A stretch of 64,000 bases of DNA from Erythrobacteraceae bacterium (GTDB taxonomy: Bacteria; Pseudomonadota; Alphaproteobacteria; Sphingomonadales; Sphingomonadaceae): the NCBI GenBank assembly GCA_027489065.1, contig JAIYAM010000038.1, forward strand, positions 50,089-114,088, given 5' to 3'. Positions 1-8,777 of this stretch are shown in pieces. The position numbers and the translations under genes were made by a program. The notes beneath the pieces were generated by a model that saw nothing but the letters and a program-made list of their open reading frames with translations, searched no databases and was not told the origin of the DNA. Position 1 is the first letter of the stretch. Each line of letters starts with the position of its first letter.

Positions 1-1256
1 AGCGCGCGCAGGCGGCGCATATCCTTGCCGATAGCGGCGCGCGGGCGCTGATCGGGACGGGCTCGCGGCTTTCCTCGCTGGAGGCGGGTGATCTGCCCGC
101 GGCATGCGAGGCAATCGCGGAGGGCGAGGCGCTCGCGGCGGCCTGGGCGGCGGGGCGGGAACTGGGTCCTTCCGCAGCCGATCCGTCCGAGCTTGCCGCG
201 ATCCTCTACACCTCCGGTTCGACGGGGCGTCCGAAAGGCGTGATGCTCAGCCATGCCAACATGTGGCTGGGCGCGCTGAGCGTGGCGCATTACCTCGGAA
301 TGGCCGAGGACGACGTGACGCTGGCGGTGCTCCCGCTGTCCTTCGACTACGGGCAGAACCAGTTGTTCTCCACGTGGCTGGCGGGCGGGAGCGTGGTGCC
401 GCTCGATTTCCTCTTCCCCAAGGATGTGACCAAGGCTTGCGCCACGCATGGCGTGACCACGCTCGCCGCGGTGCCGCCGCTGTGGGTGCAGCTCACCGAG
501 GTGGAGTGGCCAGCGGAAGCGCGTGCCTCCTTGCGGCGGCTGACCAATAGCGGGGGCGCGCTGACGGTGGATCTGGTGCGCTCCCTACGCGGGATCTTCC
601 CCGAGGCACGGCTGTTTCCGATGTACGGGCTGACCGAGGCATTCCGCTCGACCTACCTCGATCCTGCTCTGGTGGATTCGCATCCGACTTCAATGGGTAA
701 GGCAATACCTTTCGCAGAGATTCTCGTTATTGGCGATGCCGGCGAGGTGGCGGCGGATGGCGAGGAGGGCGAGCTTGTCCATTGCGGGCCGCTGGTTGCG
801 CAGGGCTATTGGCAGGATCCGGAGCGCACCGCCGAGCGGTTCAAGCCCGCACCCGCCGCGTCCACCTATGGCGGCATGGCCGTGTGGTCGGGCGACCGGG
901 TACGGCGCGAGGCTGATGGCCTGCTCTATTTCGCCGGGCGGCGCGATGCGATGATCAAGTCTGCGGGCAACCGCATCAGCCCGCAGGAAATCGAGGAAGC
1001 GGCGCTCGCCACCGGGCTGGTGGCCGAGGCCGTTGCTCTGGGCGTTGCGCATCCCCGGCTTGGCCAGGCGGTGCATCTCGTGGTGCGCGGCGATGAGGCG
1101 GGGCGGGGGGAATTGCCCGGCAGGCTCCAGCGCGATCTTCCCAATTTCATGCAGCCGCAGCATATCCACTGGCGCGCCGCGATGCCGCTGAACCCCAACG
1201 GCAAGATCGACCGCACCGCCCTGCAGGCGGAATTGAATGAGGAATTCAGGCCATGA
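1..1256 (+). CDS. Acyl-CoA ligase (AMP-forming), exosortase A system-associated, 5'-truncated
   Basis: The reading frame is open from the window edge (first full codon at base 3), so the N-terminus lies outside. The visible part carries the AMP-binding P-loop YTSGSTGRPKG (about 204-238), the A5-type motif MYGLTEAF, the ribose-binding region WSGDRV and the C-terminal catalytic lysine context NPNGKIDR. These define the adenylate-forming (ANL) superfamily: a carboxylic acid is activated as acyl-AMP and passed to CoA or a carrier protein. The stop overlaps the next gene by an ATGA, and the decarboxylase and EPS genes that follow match the acyl-CoA ligase found in XrtA loci (TIGR03098 type). The true substrate cannot be read from sequence. 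Assignment to the ANL family is firm; the exosortase-associated subtype rests on context. Confidence 0.9.
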   Translation, partial: RAQAAHILADSGARALIGTGSRLSSLEAGDLPAACEAIAEGEALAAAWAAGRELGPSAADPSELAAILYTSGSTGRPKGVMLSHANMWLGALSVAHYLGMAEDDVTLAVLPLSFDYGQNQLFSTWLAGGSVVPLDFLFPKDVTKACATHGVTTLAAVPPLWVQLTEVEWPAEARASLRRLTNSGGALTVDLVRSLRGIFPEARLFPMYGLTEAFRSTYLDPALVDSHPTSMGKAIPFAEILVIGDAGEVAADGEEGELVHCGPLVAQGYWQDPERTAERFKPAPAASTYGGMAVWSGDRVRREADGLLYFAGRRDAMIKSAGNRISPQEIEEAALATGLVAEAVALGVAHPRLGQAVHLVVRGDEAGRGELPGRLQRDLPNFMQPQHIHWRAAMPLNPNGKIDRTALQAELNEEFRP

Positions 1257-2479
1257 AGCCCGTCGGCCCGATCCCCGCCGGTTACGAAGCCCTTGGTGGC
1301 GAGCTTGCCATCGGCGGCAAGCGCGCGAGCGAGTGGGTCGCGGAGGCCGGGCGCACGCCGCTGTTCGTCTATTCGCGTGCGCTGCTCGATGCCCGCATGG
1401 CGAGCTTGCGCGCCGCCCTGCCGAGCCGCATCGGGGTCAACTACGCGGTGAAGGCCAACCCGCACCCCGCGGTGATCGCCCACATGGCACCCTTGGTGGA
1501 CGGCTTCGACATCGCCTCTTCAGGGGAACTGGCGATGTGCGCCGCGGCGGGCATCGACCCTGCGCGCATCTCCTTCGCCGGTCCGGGCAAGCGCGACGAG
1601 GAGTTGGAAGCCGCCATCGCCGCCGGGGTGACGCTCAATTGCGAGAGTGAGGGTGAAGGCGCGCGCGCGCTGGCGATCGGCCAGCGGCTCGGGAAGCCTC
1701 CGCGGATCGCGGTCAGGGTGAACCCCTCCTTCGTGATGACCGGATCGGGCATGAAGATGGGCGGCGGGGCCAAGCAGTTCGGCGTCGATGCCGAGCGGGT
1801 GCCCGCGCTCGCCAAGCACCTGATCGCCGAGGGTGCGGAGTGGCGGGGCTTGCACATCTTCACCGGCAGCCAGACCCTCGGCGCCGAGGCGATCATCGAA
1901 GCCCAGACCAACGTGCTGACACTGGCCGCCGAGCTTGCCGAGGCGATTGGCGAGCCATTGCCGAAGCTCAACATGGGCGGCGGGCTGGGCATCCCCTACT
2001 TCCCCGGAGACACCCCGGTCGATTTGCCCCGGGTCGGCGCAGCGCTGGCGGAGCGGGTGGTGGACCTCCCGGCGGTCCTGCAAGGCACCGAGTTGTGCAT
2101 GGAGCTCGGCCGCTATCTCGTAGGCGAGGCGGGGGTGTACCTCGCTCGCATCATCGACCGCAAGGAAAGCCAAGGCACCACCTTCCTCGTCACCGACGGG
2201 GGCCTTCACCACCAGCTGGCGGCATCGGGCAATTTCGGCACGGTGGTGCGGCGCAACTATCCTTCCGCGATTGCAACGCGATACACCGAGGAAGCGACAG
2301 AGGAAGTGAGCATCGTGGGCTGTCTGTGCACCCCGCTCGACCGGATTGCCGACAATGCCATGATGCCGCGCGCCGAGGTCGGCGATCTCGTCGCGGTGTT
2401 CTGCGCCGGAGCCTACGGCGCAACCGCCAGCCCCAGTGCCTTCCTCGGCCACGGTCCGGCCGCCGAAATGCTCGTCTGA
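1253..2479 (+). CDS. Pyridoxal-dependent decarboxylase, exosortase A system-associated
   Basis: A 408-residue fold-type III (alanine-racemase-like) PLP decarboxylase related to diaminopimelate and ornithine decarboxylases. The PLP-binding lysine sits in NYAVKANPHP (K67). The glycine-rich phosphate loop GGGLGIPYF, the ELGRYLV segment and the C-terminal CxxPLDR and GAYGA motifs of the family are all present. It starts with ATG inside the ligase stop (ATGA overlap), so the two are translationally coupled. In XrtA loci this pair (TIGR03098/TIGR03099) is thought to make a small amine- or acid-derived building block for the polysaccharide or its carrier. A true lysA is the main alternative, but the adjacent ligase and EPS genes argue against it. 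Confidence 0.9.
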   Translation: MKPVGPIPAGYEALGGELAIGGKRASEWVAEAGRTPLFVYSRALLDARMASLRAALPSRIGVNYAVKANPHPAVIAHMAPLVDGFDIASSGELAMCAAAGIDPARISFAGPGKRDEELEAAIAAGVTLNCESEGEGARALAIGQRLGKPPRIAVRVNPSFVMTGSGMKMGGGAKQFGVDAERVPALAKHLIAEGAEWRGLHIFTGSQTLGAEAIIEAQTNVLTLAAELAEAIGEPLPKLNMGGGLGIPYFPGDTPVDLPRVGAALAERVVDLPAVLQGTELCMELGRYLVGEAGVYLARIIDRKESQGTTFLVTDGGLHHQLAASGNFGTVVRRNYPSAIATRYTEEATEEVSIVGCLCTPLDRIADNAMMPRAEVGDLVAVFCAGAYGATASPSAFLGHGPAAEMLV

Positions 2480-2686
2480 AGCGCCCAGCGGCGCGGCGTT
2501 AACCCCCCTCGTTAAGGGCCGCTCCGGCGCTGTCCCGATCCGGGATGGGACCGGATTCGCCGCTGTATCACTAACGCAATGTTCACCAATTCAGGCCACA
2601 AGAGACCCGATATCCGGATGCTCTCGTGTCGCAGGTCGCTCCTGCGCGGTTACGGGGCTTCCCATCATGGCCAAGGACCTACACCG

Positions 2687-3328
2687 ATGATCCCATTCCT
2701 GCCCTCGATGCGCCTCGCGGCTCTCGGCCTGCTCGCGGCCCTGCTCGCGGCCTGTGCGGGCGGGGGATCGCAGCTTCCCCCGGCAAGCTACGGCGACGGT
2801 AGCGTCGGCCCGAGCGAGGAATACACCATCGGCCCGCTCGACGAGATCACCATCCACGTCTGGCGCAATCCCGAGCTGTCCGCCGACAAGGTCCGCGTGC
2901 GCCCCGATGGCCGCCTGACCATTCCGCTGGTGCAGGACATCCCGGCCGTGGGCAAGACCGCGACCCAGCTTCAGGACTACATCGCCGCCGAGCTCGCCAA
3001 GTATATCGAGCAGCCGATCGTCTCGGTGATCGTGAACACGCCCGAAGGCAACTTCACCCAGCAGGTGCGGATCATCGGCGCGACCCCGCAGCCGGCCTCG
3101 CTGCCCTACCGTGCCAACATGAGCGCACTGGATGCGATGATCGCGGTGGGCGGGCTCAACGAATTCGCGGCGGGCAATCGTGCCAAGCTGCTGCGGCTCG
3201 ACCATGCCACGGGCACCCAGGTCGAATACCGCCTGCGGCTCTCCGACCTGATCCGCAAGGGCGATTCCACCGCCAACGTGATGCTCAAGCCAGGCGACAC
3301 GATCATCATCCCCGAGAGCCGGTTCTGA
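2687..3328 (+). CDS. XrtA-system polysaccharide export lipoprotein (Wza/EpsE-like)
   Basis: An outer-membrane polysaccharide export protein of 213 residues. The ATG at 2687 gives a lipoprotein signal peptide with lipobox LAAC (Cys23) followed by a Gly/Ser-rich linker; an upstream in-frame start at 2579 would add about 36 residues with no signal-peptide character and is rejected. A Poly_export domain (YTIGPLDEITIHVWRNPELS, about residues 45-64) is followed by a SLBB-type beta-grasp domain and the terminal LKPGDTIIIPES motif. The family forms the periplasmic/outer-membrane channel for nascent exopolysaccharide. It heads the run of EPS export genes and lies 207 bases after the decarboxylase, the largest gap in this cluster, so a promoter may lie there. 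Confidence 0.92.
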   Translation: MIPFLPSMRLAALGLLAALLAACAGGGSQLPPASYGDGSVGPSEEYTIGPLDEITIHVWRNPELSADKVRVRPDGRLTIPLVQDIPAVGKTATQLQDYIAAELAKYIEQPIVSVIVNTPEGNFTQQVRIIGATPQPASLPYRANMSALDAMIAVGGLNEFAAGNRAKLLRLDHATGTQVEYRLRLSDLIRKGDSTANVMLKPGDTIIIPESRF

Positions 3329-3347
3329 TCGGACGGGGGCGAGGGGA

Positions 3348-4868
3348 ATGAGCGAGATCTTCGACGAATTGCGCGCAGCGCTGTGGTCGGTCTGGCACCG
3401 CCGCTGGATCGCGATTGCGGTCGCGTGGGGCGTGTGCCTGCTCGGCTGGGTGGCGGTCAGCCTGATCCCCAACTCCTACGAATCCAAGGCGCGCGTCTAT
3501 GTCGACGTCGAGGACGTGCTCTCCAAGCAGCTCGGCATTGCCGGAGACGGCAAGGAGGAGATCATGCGCGTGCGCCAGACCCTGTCGAGCGCCAAGAACC
3601 TCGAAAAGGTGATCACCTCGACCCGGCTGGGCGAAGGCATCACCGAACGCGGCGCGCTCGATGCGGCGACCGCCGAGCTCGAGAAGAAGGTCAAGGTCAC
3701 CAGCGAGCAGGACAACCTGTTCGAGATCACCGCCAATATCGGCCGCAGTGACCTGAGCGATGCCCAGAACGCCGTGCTGGCGCGCGATGTCGTGCAGAAG
3801 CTGCTCGACATCCTGCGCGAGGAATACGTGATCGGCAGCCGCACCGGCATCAGCACCGCGATCGGCGATCTCGACCGCCAGCTCGAGGAGCGCAAGGCCG
3901 AGCTCGAACAGGCCGAACAGCGCCGTCTCGCCTTCGAGGCGCAATATCCCGATCTTGCCGGCGGCTCCGACAGCCTGTCGAACAAGGTGCAGGAAGCACG
4001 CGCCCAGCTTCGCGATGTCGATGCCGATCTCGCCGCGGCGCAGAGCGCGCTCGCCGCGATCTCGGGCCAGATCGCGAGCACGCCCAAGACCGTCACCGGC
4101 GGACGCGACGCCACCGGTCCCAAGGCGGCCTTGTTCCAGGCGCAGACCCAGCTTGCCGAACTGCGTTCGCGCGGGCTCACCGACAAGCACCCCGACGTGA
4201 TCGCGACCAGCAAGCAGGTCGTCGCGCTTTCGCGCCAGGCCGCGTCGGCGGGCGACGATGCGGGCGGCACGCCCAATCCCGCCTATGCCTCGCTGGTGGC
4301 GATCAAGAGCGAGCGGCAGGCCTCGGTCGAGGCGCTGCAGGCGCGCCGCGCCGCGCTCCAGAGCAATTTCGCCGCGCTGATGGCGAGCCAGGCCAGCGAG
4401 CCGGCCGCCGCTGCCGAGGCGAACCGCATCAGCCGCGACTACGACGTGCTGCGCAAGAACTACGAGAAGCTCCTCGAAGACCGCGAAGCGCTGCGCACGC
4501 GCGGCAAGGTCGAGGACAAGGCCAGCCAGTTCCGGTTCGACATCATCCAGCAGCCCGGCGTGCCGCGCAACGCGGCCTCGCCGAAGCGTCCGCTGCTGCT
4601 GTTCGGCGTGCTGATCGTCGGGCTCGGGGCGGGGGCGGCGGTCGCCTATGCGATGGGGCAGCTGAAATCGACCTTCGCCACGCCGCAGAAGCTGGAGCGC
4701 GCCTTCGACCTGCCGGTGATCGGCGCGATCTCGCTGACCGTTTCCGAGGCGGCGCGCGCCATCGAGCGCCAGCGGCTCAAGCAATTTGCCGGGGCCTGCG
4801 GGGGGCTGTTCGTCATGCTGGTCATCCTGCTCGCGATCGAGATGGTCTCGGTCGGGGCGATGGCGTGA
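3348..4868 (+). CDS. XrtA-system polysaccharide chain-length determinant (Wzz-like)
   Basis: A 506-residue inner-membrane co-polymerase. It has an N-terminal TM helix (about 20-40), a Wzz domain just after it (SYESKARVYVDVED), long periplasmic coiled coils (roughly 165-240 and 310-385 by heptad-like Leu/Ala/Glu patterning) and hydrophobic segments near 408-430 and 478-503. The architecture matches the PEP-CTERM chain-length family (TIGR03007). It should set polymer length and bridge the export channel with the cytoplasmic autokinase encoded next. Its last codon overlaps the upstream alternative start of the kinase gene. Confidence 0.92.
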   Translation: MSEIFDELRAALWSVWHRRWIAIAVAWGVCLLGWVAVSLIPNSYESKARVYVDVEDVLSKQLGIAGDGKEEIMRVRQTLSSAKNLEKVITSTRLGEGITERGALDAATAELEKKVKVTSEQDNLFEITANIGRSDLSDAQNAVLARDVVQKLLDILREEYVIGSRTGISTAIGDLDRQLEERKAELEQAEQRRLAFEAQYPDLAGGSDSLSNKVQEARAQLRDVDADLAAAQSALAAISGQIASTPKTVTGGRDATGPKAALFQAQTQLAELRSRGLTDKHPDVIATSKQVVALSRQAASAGDDAGGTPNPAYASLVAIKSERQASVEALQARRAALQSNFAALMASQASEPAAAAEANRISRDYDVLRKNYEKLLEDREALRTRGKVEDKASQFRFDIIQQPGVPRNAASPKRPLLLFGVLIVGLGAGAAVAYAMGQLKSTFATPQKLERAFDLPVIGAISLTVSEAARAIERQRLKQFAGACGGLFVMLVILLAIEMVSVGAMA

Positions 4869-4882
4869 CGGGGGACGAGATC

Positions 4883-5887
4883 ATGACCGAACAGAGCAAG
4901 ATCGATCCCAAGGGCGCCAAGCCCGCCTCGCTCTTCGAGCGCGCCGATGCGGTGTTCGGCCTGGGTCCGCGCACCGGGGGGGCGAGCCTTTCTCCGGGGA
5001 TTCCCGATCTGCCGCCGGTGCCGCAGGCGCTGCGCCGTCCCGCGCCGCAAGCTGCCGCTCCGGCCGCTGCGCCAGCTGCCCCCGTTGCTGCCGAGGCCGC
5101 CGCTCCCGCTCCCACTCCCACTCCCACTCCCGAGCCGGAAGCGCCGCGCGCCGTGCCGTTCTGCGGGCCCTTCGCGGCGATCGACCGCGAGGACCTGCGT
5201 GATGCCGGGCTGATCGTGCCCGAGGACCCGGTGACGGGGCTTCTGGAGGAGTTCCGGATCGTCAAGCGCGAGGTGCTCGCCGATGCCCGCACCGGGCGTT
5301 CGGCGCTGGCGCGGCGCATTCTCGTGTGCTCGCCCCATCCGGGCGAGGGCAAGACCTATTGCGCGACCAACCTCGCCATCGCGCTGGCAGCCGAGCGCAA
5401 TCTCGAAGTGCTGCTGGTCGATGCCGACGTGGTCCGCCCGAGCGTCACCGAACGCCTCGGGATCGAAGCGGAGCGCGGGCTGATGGATGCGCTCGCCGAT
5501 CCCTCGCTGGCGCCCGAAAGCCTCGTCATCCGCACCGACATCGCCGGATTGTTCGTCCTGCCTGCCGGCACCGCGAGCGTGCGCGATGCCGAATATCTCG
5601 CCAGCGCCCGCACCGGCGAAGTGCTCGACCGCCTCACCGAAGGCGCGCCCGACCGGATCGTGATTTTCGACACGCCGCCCGCACTCGCCGCATCGCCTGC
5701 GGCAGAACTCGCGCAGCATGTGGGGCAGGCGCTGCTGGTGGTGCGCGCCGATGAAACCAGCCGCGCCGCGCTGGAGGATGCGCAGCAATTGCTGTCGGCC
5801 TGTGCCGATATCAAGCTGCTCCTCAACGCCGCGCGCTACAGCCCCTCGGGCCGCCGTTTCGGCTCCTACGGGGCGGGGGGGAAATGA
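4883..5887 (+). CDS. XrtA-associated tyrosine autokinase (BY-kinase, CapB/ExoP-type)
   Basis: A 334-residue P-loop kinase with Walker A PHPGEGKT (about 151-158), Walker A' LLVDADVVRP and Walker B IVIFDTPP, the signature of bacterial tyrosine kinases that regulate polysaccharide co-polymerases. A Pro/Ala-rich linker (about 44-88) includes an APTP-type repeat coded by a 6-base tandem repeat. The ATG at 4883 is preferred because a GGGGGACGAG ribosome-binding site precedes it; a GTG at 4865, overlapping the previous stop, is the alternative. The C-terminal tail has only two tyrosines rather than a dense Tyr cluster, so autophosphorylation capacity looks limited. It should partner with the chain-length protein encoded just upstream. 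Confidence 0.9.
   Translation: MTEQSKIDPKGAKPASLFERADAVFGLGPRTGGASLSPGIPDLPPVPQALRRPAPQAAAPAAAPAAPVAAEAAAPAPTPTPTPEPEAPRAVPFCGPFAAIDREDLRDAGLIVPEDPVTGLLEEFRIVKREVLADARTGRSALARRILVCSPHPGEGKTYCATNLAIALAAERNLEVLLVDADVVRPSVTERLGIEAERGLMDALADPSLAPESLVIRTDIAGLFVLPAGTASVRDAEYLASARTGEVLDRLTEGAPDRIVIFDTPPALAASPAAELAQHVGQALLVVRADETSRAALEDAQQLLSACADIKLLLNAARYSPSGRRFGSYGAGGK
5102..5131 (+). repeat. In-frame hexanucleotide tandem repeat (five GCTCCC/ACTCCC units)
   Basis: Five consecutive 6-base units of the form RCTCCC encode alternating Ala/Thr-Pro in the linker of the tyrosine autokinase. The unit length is a multiple of three, so slippage would lengthen or shorten the linker without a frameshift. Confidence 0.8.
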
Positions 5888-7533
5888 CCATGCGCATGTC
5901 TTCGATCGCGGCTGCGCTGCTGGCGGGTTCGCTGCTCGCCGCGCCGGCTTTCGCGCAGGACCAGGGGCAGGGCCAAGGGCAGGGGGGCGATGCGCCCGCC
6001 CAGCGCCGCGGCCGTGTCGTCCAGCCCTATATCGAGGTTAGCCAGATCGTCTCTGCGGAACTGACCCCGGGCAGCGATGTGGTGACCTTCACCCAGATTG
6101 CGGCAGGGGTCGATGTCAACGTGCAGGGCCGCAACAGCGGCGCTTCGGTGTCGGTCCGCTACGAACGCAACATCGCCTATGGCGATGACAGCGTCGACAA
6201 CAACACGCTCAGCGGTGTCGCGCGCGGCACGCTTGCAGTGGTGCCGGGGGCGCTGAGCCTCGAGGCCGGCGCGCTCGCGGCACGCAGCCGCGTCGATCAG
6301 GGCGGAGGCACCACGGTCAACCCGCTGGCGCGCGAGAACAACGAGAGCCGCTTCTACAGCGCCTATGCCGGGCCGAGCCTGCAGACGCAGCTCGGCGATG
6401 TCGGCGTCGAGGGCGTGGCCCGCGTGGGATACAACCGCTTCGAGGCGGACAATGCGCTGGTAACGCAGCAGGGACAGACGGTCGACGTGTTCGACGACAG
6501 CGTCACCTATCTCGGCCAGCTGCGCGCCGGTGTGCGCCCCGACACGGTGATCCCCGTGGTCGGCCTCGCGGTTACCGCCGGGGGCTTTCAGGAAGACATC
6601 TCCAACCTCGACCAGCGCGTGCGCGACCTTTACGTGCGCGGCGACGTGACGATCCCGCTCACCTCGACCTTCGCGGTGGTCGGCGGCGCAGGGTACGAGA
6701 ACGTCGAGATCTCAAGCCGCGATGCGGTGCGTGATGCGAACGGCGTGCCGGTGATTGGCGCTGACGGGCGCCTCGTCACCAACAAGAACGCGCCGCGCCA
6801 GATCGCCTTCGATGTCGACGGGCTCTTGTGGGATGTCGGCGTGCTGTGGCGCCCGTCGTCGCGCACATCCTTGCAGGCCGCGGTCGGGCGGCGTTACGAT
6901 TCGACGACCTATTACGGCACCTTCACCTACGCCCCGAGCGAGCGCAGCAACTTCGCGCTGGCCGTCTATGACGGGGTGAGCGGGTTCGGCGGGGTGCTGA
7001 ACAATGCGCTCGCCGGGCTCGGCACCGATTTCGAGGCGGTGCGCAATCCGGTTTCGGGCGATTTCGGCGGGCTGGTGAGCAACAGCCAGGGCCAGGCGCT
7101 GGTCGGCGCATTGGGTTCGGCACGCTCGGCAGCGTTCCGCGGGCGCGGCGCGCGGGCCTCCTACCAGCGCACCGTGGGCCGCACCACGGCGGCGATCGGC
7201 GCAGGCTACGACCGCCGCACCTTTATCGCCGCGGCCGGCACAGTACTCGCGCCGGTCGACGGCCTTGTCGACGAGAGCTACTTCCTCGCCGGAGGCCTGT
7301 CCCGCCAGCTCGGGCAGAACTCCGCCATCGCCACCAATGCCTACGTCAACTGGTTCAACGGCGCCGGCAACAACGATGTCACCGCGGTCGGTGCGTCGGC
7401 GGCCTACAACCAGTCGTTCACGCAGCGCCTCGAAGGCCGGGCGGCGATCGGTGTCGACTATGTCGACAGCCAGTTCACCGCCCAGGATTTCGCCGTCGCA
7501 ACTGCGCTCGTCGGCCTGCGTTACAATTTCTGA
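5884..7533 (+). CDS. PEP-CTERM/XrtA-associated outer-membrane beta-barrel protein
   Basis: A 549-residue exported protein. The N-terminus is a Sec signal peptide ending AFA/QD (about residue 24), then a Gln/Gly-rich stretch. The rest alternates polar and hydrophobic residues in beta-strand fashion and ends in the aromatic terminus GLRYNF, the C-terminal signal read by the BAM machinery. Its slot between the autokinase and the AAA ATPase is that of the TIGR03016 outer-membrane protein of XrtA loci, which may act as an outer-membrane secretin or porin for the polymer. The start ATG overlaps the autokinase stop (ATGA). Barrel assignment is strong; the specific role is inferred from position. Confidence 0.82.
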   Translation: MTMRMSSIAAALLAGSLLAAPAFAQDQGQGQGQGGDAPAQRRGRVVQPYIEVSQIVSAELTPGSDVVTFTQIAAGVDVNVQGRNSGASVSVRYERNIAYGDDSVDNNTLSGVARGTLAVVPGALSLEAGALAARSRVDQGGGTTVNPLARENNESRFYSAYAGPSLQTQLGDVGVEGVARVGYNRFEADNALVTQQGQTVDVFDDSVTYLGQLRAGVRPDTVIPVVGLAVTAGGFQEDISNLDQRVRDLYVRGDVTIPLTSTFAVVGGAGYENVEISSRDAVRDANGVPVIGADGRLVTNKNAPRQIAFDVDGLLWDVGVLWRPSSRTSLQAAVGRRYDSTTYYGTFTYAPSERSNFALAVYDGVSGFGGVLNNALAGLGTDFEAVRNPVSGDFGGLVSNSQGQALVGALGSARSAAFRGRGARASYQRTVGRTTAAIGAGYDRRTFIAAAGTVLAPVDGLVDESYFLAGGLSRQLGQNSAIATNAYVNWFNGAGNNDVTAVGASAAYNQSFTQRLEGRAAIGVDYVDSQFTAQDFAVATALVGLRYNF

Positions 7534-7551
7534 AGGGGAGTGCACGCGCTC

Positions 7552-8775
7552 ATGTACGAACAGTTCTACGGCTTCAGCGGACGCCCCTTCCAGCTCACGC
7601 CCGATCCGCAATTCTATTTCGAAAGCGTCAGCCACAAGAAGGCGATGAGCTATCTCGGCTATGGCCTCAGCCAGGGTGAGGGCTTCATCGTCATCACCGG
7701 CGAGGTCGGCGCGGGCAAGTCGACGCTGGTGGCGCATCTGATGGAGCGGATCGATCCTGCCGCGCTCACTGTCGCGCAGGTCGTCACCACCGCGCTGGAC
7801 GGCGAGGAGCTGGTGCATGTCGTCGCGCAGGCCTTCGGCCTTTCGGTCGAGAGCCACGACAAGGCGAGCGCCCTTGGCGCGATCGAGCGTTTCCTGCAGG
7901 ACGAGGCGCGTGCTGGGCGGCGCTGCCTGCTGGTCGTCGACGAGTGCCAGAACCTCGAGCTGACCGCGCTCGAGGAACTGCGCATGCTCTCCAACTTCCA
8001 GCTCGGCTCTCACCCGCTGCTGCAGAGCCTGCTGCTCGGCCAGCCGGAGTTCCGCCGCACCGTGGCGCAGCACCCCGGGCTCGAACAGCTGCGCCAGCGG
8101 ATCATCGCCTCGCATCATCTCGAAGCCTTGGACGAGGGCGAGGTCGGCCATTACGTGCGCCATCGCCTGTGCCATGTCGGGTGGAACGGGCGTCCGGCCT
8201 TCGAGGCGGGTCTACTCGAGGCGCTGTACAATCACACCGGCGGGATTCCGCGGCGGGTCAACCAGGTGATGAACCGCCTGCTGCTGCTCGCCGCGATCGA
8301 GGAGAGCGACCGGCTGTCCTTGCGCATGCTCGATGCGGTCGTTTCGGAGATGTCCGCCGACCAGACCCGCGGCACGCGCAGCGGCGGGGGCGACCTCCAC
8401 GCCGCGCCCGAGCCTGTTGCCCATCACGAGCCTGCACCTGTAGCCGGACCTGTCGAGGCTCCGGCTCCCGCTCCAGCACCCTTCACGCAAGGCAGCGTGC
8501 CCGCGACCGAAGTCGCCGCGCTGCTGGCCGAGCGCGATGCTCGCACCGCCGAACTCGAGGCAGCACTGAGCGAATTGCAGGCCGCCGGCATGACCCGGCT
8601 GGGCGCCGCCGCGGAAGGCGGTTCGCCCGAAGACACGCAGCTTGCCGAAGCGCGCCTCGCCGCCGCGCTCGACCGGATCGAGGCACGGCTCGAGGAGCAG
8701 GAGCAATCCTTCCGCCACGTGCTGACCATGCTGATCGAATGGCTCGAGGAAGACCCGTCGCGCAGGGCCGCGTGA
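7552..8775 (+). CDS. XrtA/PEP-CTERM-system AAA ATPase (ExeA/GspA-like)
   Basis: A 407-residue ATPase with Walker A GEVGAGKST (50-58), Walker B LLVVDECQNL and a lid region RRVNQVMNRLL typical of the ExeA/TIGR03015 family. The ATG at 7552 is chosen over a GTG 12 bases earlier because family members start MYxxFYG and GGGGAG lies at 7535-7540. After about residue 275 the protein turns into a Pro/Ala linker and a Leu/Glu/Ala coiled coil. No TM segment is apparent, so it probably acts in the cytoplasm to energise or organise the EPS assembly machine, possibly with the GspA-like role of assembling the outer-membrane component encoded upstream. Confidence 0.9.
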   Translation: MYEQFYGFSGRPFQLTPDPQFYFESVSHKKAMSYLGYGLSQGEGFIVITGEVGAGKSTLVAHLMERIDPAALTVAQVVTTALDGEELVHVVAQAFGLSVESHDKASALGAIERFLQDEARAGRRCLLVVDECQNLELTALEELRMLSNFQLGSHPLLQSLLLGQPEFRRTVAQHPGLEQLRQRIIASHHLEALDEGEVGHYVRHRLCHVGWNGRPAFEAGLLEALYNHTGGIPRRVNQVMNRLLLLAAIEESDRLSLRMLDAVVSEMSADQTRGTRSGGGDLHAAPEPVAHHEPAPVAGPVEAPAPAPAPFTQGSVPATEVAALLAERDARTAELEAALSELQAAGMTRLGAAAEGGSPEDTQLAEARLAAALDRIEARLEEQEQSFRHVLTMLIEWLEEDPSRRAA

Positions 8776-8777
8776 CG

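Noticed and set aside
2499..2515. TTAA...TTAA pair before the EPS lipoprotein gene, resembling a CtrA box
   Set aside because: The spacer is 9 bases rather than 7, and the second half lacks the final C, so it does not fit the CtrA consensus.
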